Shown here: piece after piece, positions 42,245 to 51,314 of the stretch
Layout of the letters: each line of letters opens with the position of its first letter
Position numbering within the stretch: position 1 is the stretch's first letter
Assembly: GCF_025837155.1 (NCBI RefSeq)
Contig: NZ_CP107549.1
Coordinates: 4,092,001 to 4,156,000, forward strand
Origin: Pseudomonas sp. Z8(2022)
Lineage (GTDB): Bacteria > Pseudomonadota > Gammaproteobacteria > Pseudomonadales > Pseudomonadaceae
Length of the DNA stretch: 64,000 bases
Direction of reading: 5' to 3'
Program-made: the position numbers and the translations under genes
Notes under the pieces: generated by a model
Databases searched by the model: none
Told to the model about the DNA's origin: nothing
The model's input: only the letters and a program-made list of their open reading frames with translations

Positions 42245-42891
42245 TGGACTTCACCCTCTGGGACATCCTGCGCAATCTGCTGACCGGCCTGCAATGGACG
42301 CTGCTGCTGTCACTGGTGGCCTTCGTCTGCGGCGGCATCGCCGGTCTGCTGGTGTTGCTGGCGCGGCTATCGCCGTTATCGGCGCCGCGCATTCTCGCCC
42401 GTGGCTATATCGAACTGTTCCAGGGCACGCCGCTGCTGATGCAGTTGTTCCTGGTGTTCTTCGGTATCGCCCTGCTCGGCCTCGACGTGTCGCCCTGGCT
42501 GGCTGCAGCCACCGCACTGACGCTGTTCACCAGCGCCTTTCTCGCCGAGATCTGGCGCGGCTGCGTCGAGTCGATCAGCCGTGGCCAGTGGGAGGCGTCC
42601 GCAAGCCTGGCCATGAGCCGCCTGGAAACCCTGCGCCATGTGGTGCTGCCACAGGCGCTGCGCATCGCCGTGGCCCCCACCGTCGGTTTCTCCGTGCAGG
42701 TGGTCAAGGGCACCGCGGTGACCTCGATCATCGGTTTCACCGAGCTGACCAAGACCGGCAGCATGCTGGCCAACGCCACCTTCGAGCCCTTCATGGTCTA
42801 CGGCTTCGTCGCTCTCGGTTACTTCCTGCTCTGCTACCCGCTCTCGCTCGCCGCATACCGCCTGGAAAGGAGGCTGAATGTCACTGCTTAA
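42244..42891 (+). CDS. Amino acid-type ABC transporter permease (second)
   Basis: 215-residue permease paralogous to the preceding one (shared YIELFQGTPLLMQLFLVFFG versus YVELIRNTPFIVQLFFIFFG; coupling loop GQWEASASLAMSRLETLRHV). It overlaps the ATPase gene by 14 bases. The start is ATG 42244, overlapping the previous stop; a longer open frame beginning at 41845 reads through the first permease in another frame and is not real. Confidence 0.93.
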   Translation: MDFTLWDILRNLLTGLQWTLLLSLVAFVCGGIAGLLVLLARLSPLSAPRILARGYIELFQGTPLLMQLFLVFFGIALLGLDVSPWLAAATALTLFTSAFLAEIWRGCVESISRGQWEASASLAMSRLETLRHVVLPQALRIAVAPTVGFSVQVVKGTAVTSIIGFTELTKTGSMLANATFEPFMVYGFVALGYFLLCYPLSLAAYRLERRLNVTA

Positions 42892-43609
42892 CGTCACCGC
42901 CCTGCACAAGTACTACGGCGACAACCACGTGCTCAAGGGCATAGACCTCAAGGTCGAAGAAGGCGAAGTGGTCGCCATCATCGGCCGCAGCGGCTCGGGC
43001 AAGAGCACCTTTCTGCGCACCCTCAACGGCCTGGAATCGATCAACGATGGCGTGATCGAAGTCGACGGCGAGTACATCGATGCCGCACGCGCCGACCTGC
43101 GCAGCGTGCGACAGAAAGTCGGCATGGTGTTCCAGCAGTTCAACCTGTTCCCGCACCTGACCGTCGGCGAGAACGTCATGCTGGCGCCGCAGGTGGTGAA
43201 GAAGACCTCACGCGCCGAAGCCGAAAAAATCGCCCGGGGAATGCTCGAACGCGTCGGCCTGGAAGAGAAGTTCGACGCCTACCCCGAGCGCCTGTCCGGC
43301 GGCCAGCAACAGCGTGTGGCCATCGCCCGCGCGCTGGCCATGTCGCCACGAGTGCTGCTGTGCGACGAGATTACCTCGGCGCTCGACCCGGAGCTGGTCA
43401 ACGAGGTGCTGGCGGTGGTCAAGCAACTGGCCAGCGAGGGCATGACCCTGATCATGGTCACCCACGAGATGCGCTTCGCCCGCGAAGTCGGTGACAAGCT
43501 GGTGTTCATGCACCAGGGCAAGGTGCACGAGATCGGCGACCCGAAAGCCTTGTTCGCTGCCCCGCAAACCGAAGAGCTGCGCAACTTCATCGGCTCGGTG
43601 AACCTGTGA
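42878..43609 (+). CDS. Amino acid-type ABC transporter ATP-binding protein
   Basis: 243-residue ATPase of the HisP/GlnQ type. Walker A GRSGSGKST near residue 36, signature LSGGQQQRVAIARALAMSP near 140, Walker B VLLCDEITSALDPE, H-loop MVTHEMRFA. It overlaps the AllA-type gene by four bases (GTGA). Confidence 0.95.
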   Translation: MSLLNVTALHKYYGDNHVLKGIDLKVEEGEVVAIIGRSGSGKSTFLRTLNGLESINDGVIEVDGEYIDAARADLRSVRQKVGMVFQQFNLFPHLTVGENVMLAPQVVKKTSRAEAEKIARGMLERVGLEEKFDAYPERLSGGQQQRVAIARALAMSPRVLLCDEITSALDPELVNEVLAVVKQLASEGMTLIMVTHEMRFAREVGDKLVFMHQGKVHEIGDPKALFAAPQTEELRNFIGSVNL

Positions 43610-44115
43610 ACGCGCCAGCGCCACTACCGCTGCCGGTCGAGCAACTGACCCGCGAGGCCTTCGCGCCCTTCGGCGACGTGATCGAAACAGCCGGCGCCAA
43701 CGCCTTCGCGATCAACGCCGGCACCACCACGCGCTACCACGACCTGGCTCAGGTGGAGCTGGCCGGCGAGGCGCCGCGTACCCTGGTCAACCTGTTCGAA
43801 GGCAAGGCCTGGCATGCCCCCATCGCCATCCGCATGCTCGAACGCCATCCGCTGGGCAGCCAGGCGTTCTATCCGGTCGACGGCGGGCGCATGCTGATCG
43901 TGGTCGCTCCGCCCGGGGAACTGGACGAGTCGAAAATACGTGCGTTCATCAGTGCGCCAGACCAGGGCGTGAACTATGCCCGCGGCACCTGGCACCACCC
44001 GTTGCTATGCCTGCAGCATCCTGGCCGTTTCCTGGTGGTGGATCGTGGCGGCGCGGGCCACAACTGCGACGAACAGCTTCTGAAACAGCCGCTGAGCGTG
44101 CCGAACCTGCGATAG
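43606..44115 (+). CDS. allA: Ureidoglycolate lyase (AllA family)
   Basis: 169-residue member of the AllA family, which splits ureidoglycolate into glyoxylate and urea at the end of allantoin breakdown. Family features are LTREAFAPFGDVIE near the start, RYHDLAQVEL, ERHPLGSQAFYP, GVNYARGTWHHPLL and FLVVDRGG. The start is GTG 43606, overlapping the ATPase stop. Being in an operon with an importer and GntR regulator implies that the imported compound is a ureide or is degraded to one; that is inference. Confidence 0.88.
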   Translation: MNAPAPLPLPVEQLTREAFAPFGDVIETAGANAFAINAGTTTRYHDLAQVELAGEAPRTLVNLFEGKAWHAPIAIRMLERHPLGSQAFYPVDGGRMLIVVAPPGELDESKIRAFISAPDQGVNYARGTWHHPLLCLQHPGRFLVVDRGGAGHNCDEQLLKQPLSVPNLR

Positions 44116-44117
44116 CC

Positions 44118-44133
44118 ACAGGTCTAGACCAGT
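44118..44133. promoter_or_regulatory. Palindromic operator-like site between allA and ppx
   Basis: The core GGTCTAGACC (44121-44130) is a perfect palindrome, flanked by AC and GT in symmetry. It shares GGTC/GACC half-sites with the cluster upstream of the importer but has a 4-base centre. It lies 3 bases after the allA stop and about 80 bases before ppx. Confidence 0.4.
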
Positions 44134-44213
44134 TTCGTGCACGCACCCGAATGCGTTGGCTCATGCGCTCAGTCGTGGCAGGATGCGCGGAAATCGAACG
44201 AGATGCCGCAATC

Positions 44214-45716
44214 ATGCCCCAAGCCCCTGCCGAGAGTTTTCCCCTGGTCGCCGCCATCGATCTGGGCTCGAACAGCTTCCATATGGTGCTGGCCAAGGCC
44301 GACAATCACGAAATTCGCATTGTCGAGCGCCTCGGCGACAAGGTTCAACTGGCGGCAGGTCTGGACGACGAGCGCCAGCTCAGTGAAGAGGCGATGCAGC
44401 GTGGCCTGGACTGTCTGCGCCGCTTCGCTCAACTCAGCAACAGCCTGCCGGAAGGCGCCGTGCGTATCGTCGGCACCAATGCCCTGCGTGAAGCGCGCAA
44501 CCGCGCCGTGTTCATTCGCCGCGCCGAGGAGATTCTCGGCCATCAGGTCGAGGTGATTTCCGGCCGCGAAGAAGCGCGCCTGATCTATCTGGGAGTTTCC
44601 CACAGCATCGCCGATACCCCCGGCAAGCGCCTGGTCGCCGACATCGGCGGCGGCAGCACCGAGTTCATCATTGGCCAGCGTTTCGAGCCACTGCTGCGTG
44701 AAAGCCTGCAGATGGGCTGCGTCAGTTTCACCCAGCGCTACTTCAGGGACGGCAAGATCACCCCGGCGCGATATGCCCAGGCCTACACTGCTGCCCGCCT
44801 GGAGCTGATGGGCATCGAGCAGGGCCTGCGCCGCCTCGGCTGGGAAGATGCCGTGGGCGCCTCGGGCACCATCAAGGCCATTGGCCTGGCGACCAAGGCC
44901 GCCGGCCTGGGCAATGGCGAAGTCACGCTAGAAGGTCTGGCCTGGCTCAAGCGCAAGCTGTTCAAGCTCGGCGAGGTGGAGAAGATCAACCTCGACGGCA
45001 TCAAGCCGGACCGCCGCGGCATCTTCCCGGCCGGCCTGGCGATTCTCGAGGCCATCTTCGATGCCTGCGAAATTCAGCGCATGAGCCACTCCGAAGGCGC
45101 GCTACGCGAAGGCGTGCTCTACGACCTGCTCGGCCGCCACCAGCACGAGGACGTGCGCGAGCGGACCCTGGCGGCGTTCATGGAGCGCTATCACGTCGAC
45201 ACCGATCAGGCCGGCCGGGTCGAGGCCAGGGCGCTGTCTGCACTGGACGAAGTGGCAACCGACTGGGGGCTCACCGACATCTGGCACCGCGAGCTGCTGA
45301 GCTGGGGTGCCAAGGTGCACGAGGTGGGTCTGGATATCGCCCACTACCATTACCACAAGCATGGCGCCTATCTGATCGAACACTCGGACCTGGCCGGGTT
45401 CTCCCGCCAGGACCAGCAGATGCTCGCCCTGCTGGTGCGCGGCCATCGACGCAACATCCCCCGTGACAAGTTCGCCGACTTCGGCGAGGACGGCGTCAAG
45501 CTGATGCGCCTGTGCGTGCTGCTGCGCTTTGCCATCCTGTTCCATCACATCCGTGGCACTCACGACATGCCGCAGGTGCAGTTCAAGGCCGGCGACAATA
45601 GTCTGGAAATCCTCTTCCCCGAAGGCTGGCTGGCGGCCAACCCGCTGACCCAGGCGGATTTCGAGGCCGAAGCCGAGTGGCTCAAGCGCATCGATCTGAC
45701 CTTGAGCGTGCGTTGA
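44214..45716 (+). CDS. ppx: Exopolyphosphatase Ppx
   Basis: 500-residue Ppx/GppA phosphatase hydrolysing terminal phosphate from polyphosphate. Actin-like fold motifs: AAIDLGSNSFHMVLA near residue 12, VISGREEARLIYLGV near 110, and LVADIGGGSTEFIIG near 140, followed by a C-terminal HD-like helical domain (AHYHYHKHGAYLIEHSD, LLVRGHRR). ATG 44214 begins MPQAPAESFPL as in other Pseudomonas; the open frame extends upstream without similarity. Convergent with ppk. Confidence 0.96.
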   Translation: MPQAPAESFPLVAAIDLGSNSFHMVLAKADNHEIRIVERLGDKVQLAAGLDDERQLSEEAMQRGLDCLRRFAQLSNSLPEGAVRIVGTNALREARNRAVFIRRAEEILGHQVEVISGREEARLIYLGVSHSIADTPGKRLVADIGGGSTEFIIGQRFEPLLRESLQMGCVSFTQRYFRDGKITPARYAQAYTAARLELMGIEQGLRRLGWEDAVGASGTIKAIGLATKAAGLGNGEVTLEGLAWLKRKLFKLGEVEKINLDGIKPDRRGIFPAGLAILEAIFDACEIQRMSHSEGALREGVLYDLLGRHQHEDVRERTLAAFMERYHVDTDQAGRVEARALSALDEVATDWGLTDIWHRELLSWGAKVHEVGLDIAHYHYHKHGAYLIEHSDLAGFSRQDQQMLALLVRGHRRNIPRDKFADFGEDGVKLMRLCVLLRFAILFHHIRGTHDMPQVQFKAGDNSLEILFPEGWLAANPLTQADFEAEAEWLKRIDLTLSVR

Positions 45717-45744
45717 TCGGCTGATGCTTGCAGCGGGTCAGCCC

Positions 45745-45767
45745 GTAGCCCGGATGCAATCCGGGGC
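45745..45767. repeat. GTAGCCCGGAT-type repeat after ppx
   Basis: GTAGCCCGGAT-GCA-ATCCGGGGC: arms CCCGGAT / ATCCGGG with a 3-base centre. It is the same unit as in the aguB-aguA gap (12682-12700), in opposite orientation, and is a dispersed element rather than a gene-specific terminator. Confidence 0.6.
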
Positions 45768-45911
45768 TCGAGAACGAAATACCCGCTGCTCCATGAAGAA
45801 GACGGCATGCTCCCGGCCTGATCGCCAGCGATCAGGCGCTCATCGACGCGGGAGCGGTGCGTCGCAAAGCTACAGCAGGCGGCCCTCAAAGCCCTCTCCC
45901 GCCCTTCGGGC

Positions 45912-45937
45912 ACCCTCTCCCATAAATGGGAGAGGGT
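45912..45937. repeat. Perfect 12-bp hairpin in the ppx-ppk gap
   Basis: ACCCTCTCCCAT / ATGGGAGAGGGT with AA between. A preceding related stretch, CCCTCTCCCGCCCTTCGGGC (about 45892-45911), suggests a dispersed CCCTCTCCC-type repeat family. Confidence 0.55.
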
Positions 45938-45946
45938 CATCAGATG

Positions 45947-45963
45947 GCCGCAAGCGGCTTTTC
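45947..45963 (+). terminator. Candidate terminator of ppx
   Basis: GCCGC-AA-GCGGC (45947-45958) followed by TTTTC on the plus strand, immediately before the ppk stop codon on the other strand. Confidence 0.5.
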
Positions 45964-48146
45964 TAACGAGCGACGACGACCGGGGCCGTGAGCTTTTCCA
46001 GCAGGCCGGACTGCGCGCTGCGCGGGTTCTGGTTGCCGGTGGGCTGCAGACGCTGGTAGCGACCATCGGACTGCAGCACCCAGGCCTGGGTATTGTCGCT
46101 CAGGTAGCTTTCCAGCTCCTTCTTCACCCGGGTGATGAGCTTCTTGCCTTCCACCGGGAAGCAGGTCTCCACGCGCTTGTCGAGGTTGCGTTCCATCCAG
46201 TCGGCACTAGACAGGTAGACCAGTTCGTCACCGCCATTGAGGAAGTAGTAGATGCGGCTGTGCTCGAGGAAACGACCGACGATCGAGCGCACCTGAATGT
46301 TGTGCGACACCCCGGCGATGCCCGGGCGCAGACAGCACATGCCGCGCACCACCAGGTCGATCTTCACACCGGTCTGGCTTGCCTTGTACAGCGCACGGAT
46401 GATCTTCGGATCGGTCAGCGCATTGACCTTGGCCATGATCTGCGCGGGCTTGCCCTCGGCCGCGGCGGCGGTCTCCTTGGCGATCAGGTCGAGCAGGGTC
46501 TTCTTCAGGGTGAAGGGCGCGTGCAGCAGCTTCTTCATGCGCAGGGTCTTGCCCATGCCGATCAGCTGGCTGAACAGCTTGCCGACGTCCTCGCCGAGCG
46601 CGACGTCGGCGGTGAGCATGCTGTAGTCGGTGTACAGGCGCGCGTTGCCGGCGTGGTAGTTGCCGGTGCCCAGATGCGCGTAGCGGCGGATCTCGCCGTT
46701 CTCGCGGCGCAGGATCAGCATCATCTTCGAGTGGGTCTTGAAGCCGACCACACCGTAGATCACTACCGCGCCGGCGGCCTGCAGGCGGCTGGCCAGGGCC
46801 AGGTTGGATTCCTCGTCGAAGCGCGCCCGCAGTTCGATCACCACGGTGACCTCCTTGCCGTTACGCGCAGCCTCTACCAGGGCATCGACGATCTCCGAGT
46901 TGGCCCCGGAACGGTACAGGGTCTGCTTGATCGCCAGCACGTGCGGGTCCTTCGCAGCCTGACGCAGCAGGTCCACTACCGGTGTGAAGGACTCGAACGG
47001 GTGCATCAGCAGGATGTCCTGCTTGCTGATGACGTTGAAGATGTTCTCGGCGTTCTGCAGCAGCTTGGGAATCACCGGGGTGAACGGCATGTATTGCAGT
47101 TGCGGGTGGTTATCCAGGCTGGTGATGGAGAACAGGCGCGTCAGGTTGACCGGGCCGTTGACCTGGTACAGCTCGCTCTCCGACAGGCCGAACTGCTTGA
47201 GCAACTGATCGGTGAGGTGTTTCGGGCAGGTGTCCACCACTTCCAGGCGCACCGCATCGCCATAACGGCGCGAGAACAGCTCGCCGCGCAGGGCACGGGC
47301 GAGATCCTCGACGTCCTCGGTGTCCACCGACAGGTCGGCGTTGCGGGTCAGGCGGAACTGATAGCAGCCCTTGACCTTCATGCCATGGAACAGGTCGTCG
47401 GCATGGGCGTGGATCATCGACGAGAGGAACACGTAGTTGTCACCGGGGCCACCCACCTCCTCCGGCACGCGGATCACCCGCGGCAGCGAGCGCGGCGCCG
47501 GGATGACAGCCAGACCGGAATCGCGGCCGAAGGCGTCGACACCCTCCAGCTCGACGATGAAGTTCAGGCTCTTGTTCACCAGCAGCGGGAAAGGGTGCGT
47601 CGGATCAAGGCCGATGGGGGTGATGATCGGCGCGATCTCGTCGCGGAAGTAGCGGCGCACCCAGGCCTTGAGCTTGGTGGTCCAGTAACGGCGGCGGATG
47701 AAGTTGATGTTGTGCTTGGCCAGCTCCGGAAACAGCGTGTCGTTGAGGATCGCGTACTGGCGCTCCACCTGCTCGTGCACCAACTCGGAAATCCGCGCCA
47801 GCGCCTGGTGCGGCTGCAGGCCGTCTGCGCCGGCCTGTTCACGGGCGAAATTGATCTGTTTCTTCAGGCCGGCGACGCGAATCTCGAAGAACTCGTCGAG
47901 GTTGCTGGAAAAGATCAGCAGGAACTTCAGGCGTTCGAGCAGTGGATAGGACTCGTCCAGCGCCTGCTCCAGCACCCGGATATTGAACTGCAGCTGCGAC
48001 AGTTCGCGGTGGATGTACAGGCTGCTGTCATCCAGGCTGGGAATCGGGGCCGGCGGCGGGGTTTCCACCACCGGCGTCTCGGCGACCACCTCGACCGGAG
48101 GCGGGTTGTTGTCGAGCACTTCGCTGTTGAGTCCTTCGCTGTTCAT
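45963..48146 (-). CDS. ppk: Polyphosphate kinase Ppk1
   Basis: 727-residue enzyme polymerising ATP gamma-phosphate into polyphosphate. Catalytic histidines are in GFKTHSKMMLILRR (autophosphorylated His, about residue 450) and LEHSRIYYF (about 607). The N-terminal domain begins at YIHRELSQLQFN. The first about 40 residues are a Pro/Val/Glu-rich extension. ATG 48146 is preferred to the GTG at 48149 by ribosome-site spacing. Convergent with ppx; hemB lies upstream on the same strand with an 18-22 base gap. Confidence 0.96.
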   Translation of the reverse strand: MNSEGLNSEVLDNNPPPVEVVAETPVVETPPPAPIPSLDDSSLYIHRELSQLQFNIRVLEQALDESYPLLERLKFLLIFSSNLDEFFEIRVAGLKKQINFAREQAGADGLQPHQALARISELVHEQVERQYAILNDTLFPELAKHNINFIRRRYWTTKLKAWVRRYFRDEIAPIITPIGLDPTHPFPLLVNKSLNFIVELEGVDAFGRDSGLAVIPAPRSLPRVIRVPEEVGGPGDNYVFLSSMIHAHADDLFHGMKVKGCYQFRLTRNADLSVDTEDVEDLARALRGELFSRRYGDAVRLEVVDTCPKHLTDQLLKQFGLSESELYQVNGPVNLTRLFSITSLDNHPQLQYMPFTPVIPKLLQNAENIFNVISKQDILLMHPFESFTPVVDLLRQAAKDPHVLAIKQTLYRSGANSEIVDALVEAARNGKEVTVVIELRARFDEESNLALASRLQAAGAVVIYGVVGFKTHSKMMLILRRENGEIRRYAHLGTGNYHAGNARLYTDYSMLTADVALGEDVGKLFSQLIGMGKTLRMKKLLHAPFTLKKTLLDLIAKETAAAAEGKPAQIMAKVNALTDPKIIRALYKASQTGVKIDLVVRGMCCLRPGIAGVSHNIQVRSIVGRFLEHSRIYYFLNGGDELVYLSSADWMERNLDKRVETCFPVEGKKLITRVKKELESYLSDNTQAWVLQSDGRYQRLQPTGNQNPRSAQSGLLEKLTAPVVVAR

Positions 48147-48167
48147 CACTGGTTCCTGAGGGGACGA

Positions 48168-49178
48168 TCACCCCTGTTTTAACAGTTCTGCCGCACGCAC
48201 GGCGAAATAGGTGAGGATGCCATCGGCGCCGGCGCGTTTGAAGGCGGTCAGCGATTCGAGGATCACCGCCTCGCTGAGCCAGCCGTTCTGGATCGCGGCC
48301 ATGTGCATGGCGTACTCGCCACTGACCTGATAGACGAAGGTCGGCACCTTGTAGGCGTCCTTGACCCGCCAGAGGATGTCCAGGTACGGCATGCCCGGCT
48401 TGACCATGACCATGTCGGCGCCTTCGGCCAGGTCGGCCGCCACTTCATGCAGCGCCTCATTGCCGTTGGCCGGATCCATCTGATAGCCGAGCTTGTTGCC
48501 CTTGCCGAGGTTCGCCGCCGAACCCACCGCATCGCGGAACGGGCCGTAGTAGGCGCTGGCGTACTTGGCCGAGTAGGCCATGATGCGCACGTTGACGTGC
48601 TCGGCCAGCTCCAGCGCTTCGCGGATCGCCTGCACACGGCCGTCCATCATGTCCGACGGCGCCACCACCTGCGCACCGGCTTCGGCATGCGACAGCGCCT
48701 GCTTGACCAGCGCATCGACGGTGATGTCGTTCTGCACGTAGCCGTTTTCGTCGAGGACACCGTCCTGACCGTGAGTGGTGAAGGGGTCGAGGGCGACGTC
48801 GCTGATCACGCCGAGCTCGGGGAATTTCGCGCGCAGGGCACGAATCGCGCGCTGGGCGATGCCGTCCGGGTTCCAGGCTTCGGCGCCGTCGAGGGATTTC
48901 TTCTCCAGCGGCGTGACCGGAAACAGCGCCAGCGCCGGAATGCCCAGCTCGACCCAGTGTTCGGCCGCCTGCAGCAGCAGGTCGATGGACAGGCGCTCGA
49001 CGCCAGGCATCGACGGCACGGCTTCGCGGCGGTTTTCGCCGTCGAGGACGAACACCGGCAGGATCAGATCATCGACACTCAGGCGATGCTCGCGCACCAG
49101 GCGACGGGAGAAGTCGTCACGACGATTGCGACGCAGGCGGGTGGCGGGAAACAGGCGATTGGCGGGGGTAACGCTCAC
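48168..49178 (-). CDS. hemB: Delta-aminolevulinic acid dehydratase (porphobilinogen synthase)
   Basis: 336-residue heme-pathway enzyme condensing two 5-aminolevulinates. Active-site lysines are in MAYSAKYASAYYGPF and DMVMVKPGMPYLD. The metal region reads ALDPFTTHGQDG, lacking the zinc cysteines, the Mg-dependent type of Pseudomonas. The start is GTG 49178 (SVTPANRLFPATRLRRNRR) with GGAG 6 bases upstream; a much longer open frame to 49595 has no family similarity. Confidence 0.96.
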   Translation of the reverse strand: MSVTPANRLFPATRLRRNRRDDFSRRLVREHRLSVDDLILPVFVLDGENRREAVPSMPGVERLSIDLLLQAAEHWVELGIPALALFPVTPLEKKSLDGAEAWNPDGIAQRAIRALRAKFPELGVISDVALDPFTTHGQDGVLDENGYVQNDITVDALVKQALSHAEAGAQVVAPSDMMDGRVQAIREALELAEHVNVRIMAYSAKYASAYYGPFRDAVGSAANLGKGNKLGYQMDPANGNEALHEVAADLAEGADMVMVKPGMPYLDILWRVKDAYKVPTFVYQVSGEYAMHMAAIQNGWLSEAVILESLTAFKRAGADGILTYFAVRAAELLKQG

Positions 49179-49372
49179 GGCAGACTCCAGAGCCCGCACG
49201 GGCGGGCCAGTGTGACGGTTATAAGCGACCATTATGACCAAATGATGAGGGTCACATGACCGCATGCGACGGCGGGTCGCACAGCCAGACGCGCATTGTG
49301 GCATGACGCGCCACCTTCCGGGTTCGTCACGGTCAGAGTAGTCTTCAGCACCTGCATCGTTGAGTGCACCGC

Positions 49373-49927
49373 ATGCTCCAAGAACTGATCCGCCAGTTTG
49401 GCTATCCGGCACTGGTACTGGGCACCTTCCTCGAAGGCGAAGTGTCGCTGCTGCTGGCTGCCTACATGGCCGTGCGCAACGTGCTGGAAATCGAATGGGT
49501 GGCGCTGTGTGCCTTCCTCGGCACCTTCGCCAGCGATCAGCTGTGGTATTACCTCGGCCGCCGTCACGGTCGCGCCCTGCTGGCGCGCAAGCCACGCTGG
49601 CAGCCGCTGGGCGAGCGCGCCAGCGCGCTGATCAGACGCTATCCGGATCTGTGGGTCCTGTCCTTCCGTTTTCTCTACGGCCTGCGTACGGTGATGCCGC
49701 TGACCATCGGCCTGTCCGGCTATTCCTGGCGCCGCTACCTGCTGCTGGACGCCATCGGCGCCGGCGTCTGGGCCGGCGGCATCAGTCTGCTGGCCTACAG
49801 CCTGGGCAACGCCATGGGCGGATTGCTGGAGGAGCTGCGCAACTATCAGGTCATCCTGCTGGCCGCCGTGGTGCTGCTGCTCACCCTCGCCTGGCTATAC
49901 CGGTGGCGTCAGCGCCGGCGTGGCTGA
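49373..49927 (+). CDS. DedA-family membrane protein
   Basis: About 184 residues, four or five hydrophobic segments. The DedA signature regions are LVLGTFLEGEVSLLLAAYMA, the acidic/charged re-entrant region, and FRFLYGLRTVMPLTIGLSG (conserved F-x-R-x3-G-x-R). DedA proteins are flippase-like or proton-coupled transporters involved in envelope homeostasis. ATG 49373 is chosen; an in-frame GTG at 49364 is possible. The last 33 bases overlap the convergent desaturase gene. Confidence 0.9.
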   Translation: MLQELIRQFGYPALVLGTFLEGEVSLLLAAYMAVRNVLEIEWVALCAFLGTFASDQLWYYLGRRHGRALLARKPRWQPLGERASALIRRYPDLWVLSFRFLYGLRTVMPLTIGLSGYSWRRYLLLDAIGAGVWAGGISLLAYSLGNAMGGLLEELRNYQVILLAAVVLLLTLAWLYRWRQRRRG

Positions 49928-51139
49928 ACCACGAACCCACCAGATACCCAGCAGACTGACCAGGCTGTAGGCGATCAGCCAGGTCCAGATCCCTGTATTC
50001 AGCGCCAACATGCCCAGTTCACCGGCCAGCCAGAAGGCCGGCAGGTTGCTCGCCAGACGCAGGTACTCCAGCCGCCGGGCGTTGCTGCGGTTCTCCAGCC
50101 ACAGGCCGATGCTGCACAGGCCCAACATGAGCCACAGGCAGGCCAGCAATACCGCACCCAGCGGCAGAGCGTCGCCCTGCGCCATCAGCCATACGCCGGC
50201 CAACAGATAGCAAACGAACTGCAGCAAGGCGTAGACCTGCGCTCCGCGCCCCAGCGGCACCTCGAACTTGCGGAAGTTGCTCAGATCAGCCTTGGCCTGC
50301 GGATAGCGCGCCGCCACGTCGGCCGGGCGCCAGCCGGTCGGCATGAACCAGATGCGCAGGCGATCCCACCAGGAACCGGCGCGCCTGGCGTCGTTCCACA
50401 GCCCGGCGTAGACCTGCAGATTGGCCCACAGCGGGTTCCAGCTGGCTAGCGGCACGGTAACGCCGAAGATCACCGGCTCCTCGTCGAGCTCCTCCTGGAA
50501 GGTGCCAAAAATTCGGTCCCAGACAATGAACACACCGCCGTAATTGCGATCCATGTAGATAGGATTCTGCGCATGGTGCACGCGGTGGTTGGACGGGCTG
50601 ATGAACACCCACTCGAACCAGCCCAACTTGGGGATGTGGCGAGTATGCACCCAGAACTGATAGAGCAGGTTAAGCGCAGCTACGGTGAGGAAGACCAGCG
50701 GCGGGACACCAACCAGAGCCATGGGCAGATAGAAGATCCAGCTGAAGATGAACCCGGTACTGGTCTGACGCAAGGCAGTGGAAAGGTTGTAGTCCTCGCT
50801 CTGGTGGTGCACCGCATGTGCGGCCCAGAGCACGTTGCGCTCGTGGCTCAGGCGATGGTTCCAGTAGTAGCAGAAGTCGTAGAAGACGAAGGCGAAGACC
50901 CACACCCAGAGGCTGTTTTCGGGCAGTTCGAACAGCGCCAGGTGTTCCCAGGCGAAGGCGTAGGTGAGCAGGCCGACCACCTTGGTGAGTATCCCGGTGA
51001 CCTGCGACAGTACGCCTGCGCTGAGGCTGTTGAGGGAGTCGGCCAGGCGATAGGTGCGCATGCCGCGCCAGCGGTCAGCGAGCAGTTCCAGACCGATAAG
51101 CAGAAAGAAGAAGGGCACTGCATAGAGAACGTAATTCAT
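49895..51139 (-). CDS. Sterol desaturase/fatty acid hydroxylase family protein
   Basis: 414-residue integral membrane protein with the di-iron histidine boxes: NHRLSHE near residue 92, HAVHHQ near 106, and SNHRVHHAQN near 182. After the catalytic domain there are 3-4 additional C-terminal membrane segments (about 305-405). ATG 51139 begins MNYVLYAVPFFFLL. The family oxidises lipid carbons (hydroxylation or desaturation); substrate unknown. Convergent with the DedA gene, overlapping it by 33 bases. Confidence 0.88.
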   Translation of the reverse strand: MNYVLYAVPFFFLLIGLELLADRWRGMRTYRLADSLNSLSAGVLSQVTGILTKVVGLLTYAFAWEHLALFELPENSLWVWVFAFVFYDFCYYWNHRLSHERNVLWAAHAVHHQSEDYNLSTALRQTSTGFIFSWIFYLPMALVGVPPLVFLTVAALNLLYQFWVHTRHIPKLGWFEWVFISPSNHRVHHAQNPIYMDRNYGGVFIVWDRIFGTFQEELDEEPVIFGVTVPLASWNPLWANLQVYAGLWNDARRAGSWWDRLRIWFMPTGWRPADVAARYPQAKADLSNFRKFEVPLGRGAQVYALLQFVCYLLAGVWLMAQGDALPLGAVLLACLWLMLGLCSIGLWLENRSNARRLEYLRLASNLPAFWLAGELGMLALNTGIWTWLIAYSLVSLLGIWWVRGSATPALTPPV

Positions 51140-51314
51140 GACTGCGCCATATCGTTGTACTTGTGTCGGGAATGAGCTGTTATTCATCCTATGCGCAGCT
51201 TCGCCAGGCTTCGCGGCAGCAAATGACAGCCCGGGTGGCATTTGGCGACAACCCGGAAACCGGTAATACCCGCGCCCGCTTCACGGTCGCGTCCTTCCTC
51301 ACCAGGAGTCGAGC

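Noticed and set aside
46260..48182. A 640-codon plus-strand frame opposite ppk
   Set aside because: Antisense to a complete Ppk with catalytic histidines; composition is shadow-like.
48168..49595. hemB with a 139-residue N-terminal extension
   Set aside because: The extension has no similarity to the family; a GTG with a GGAG ribosome site gives the normal length.
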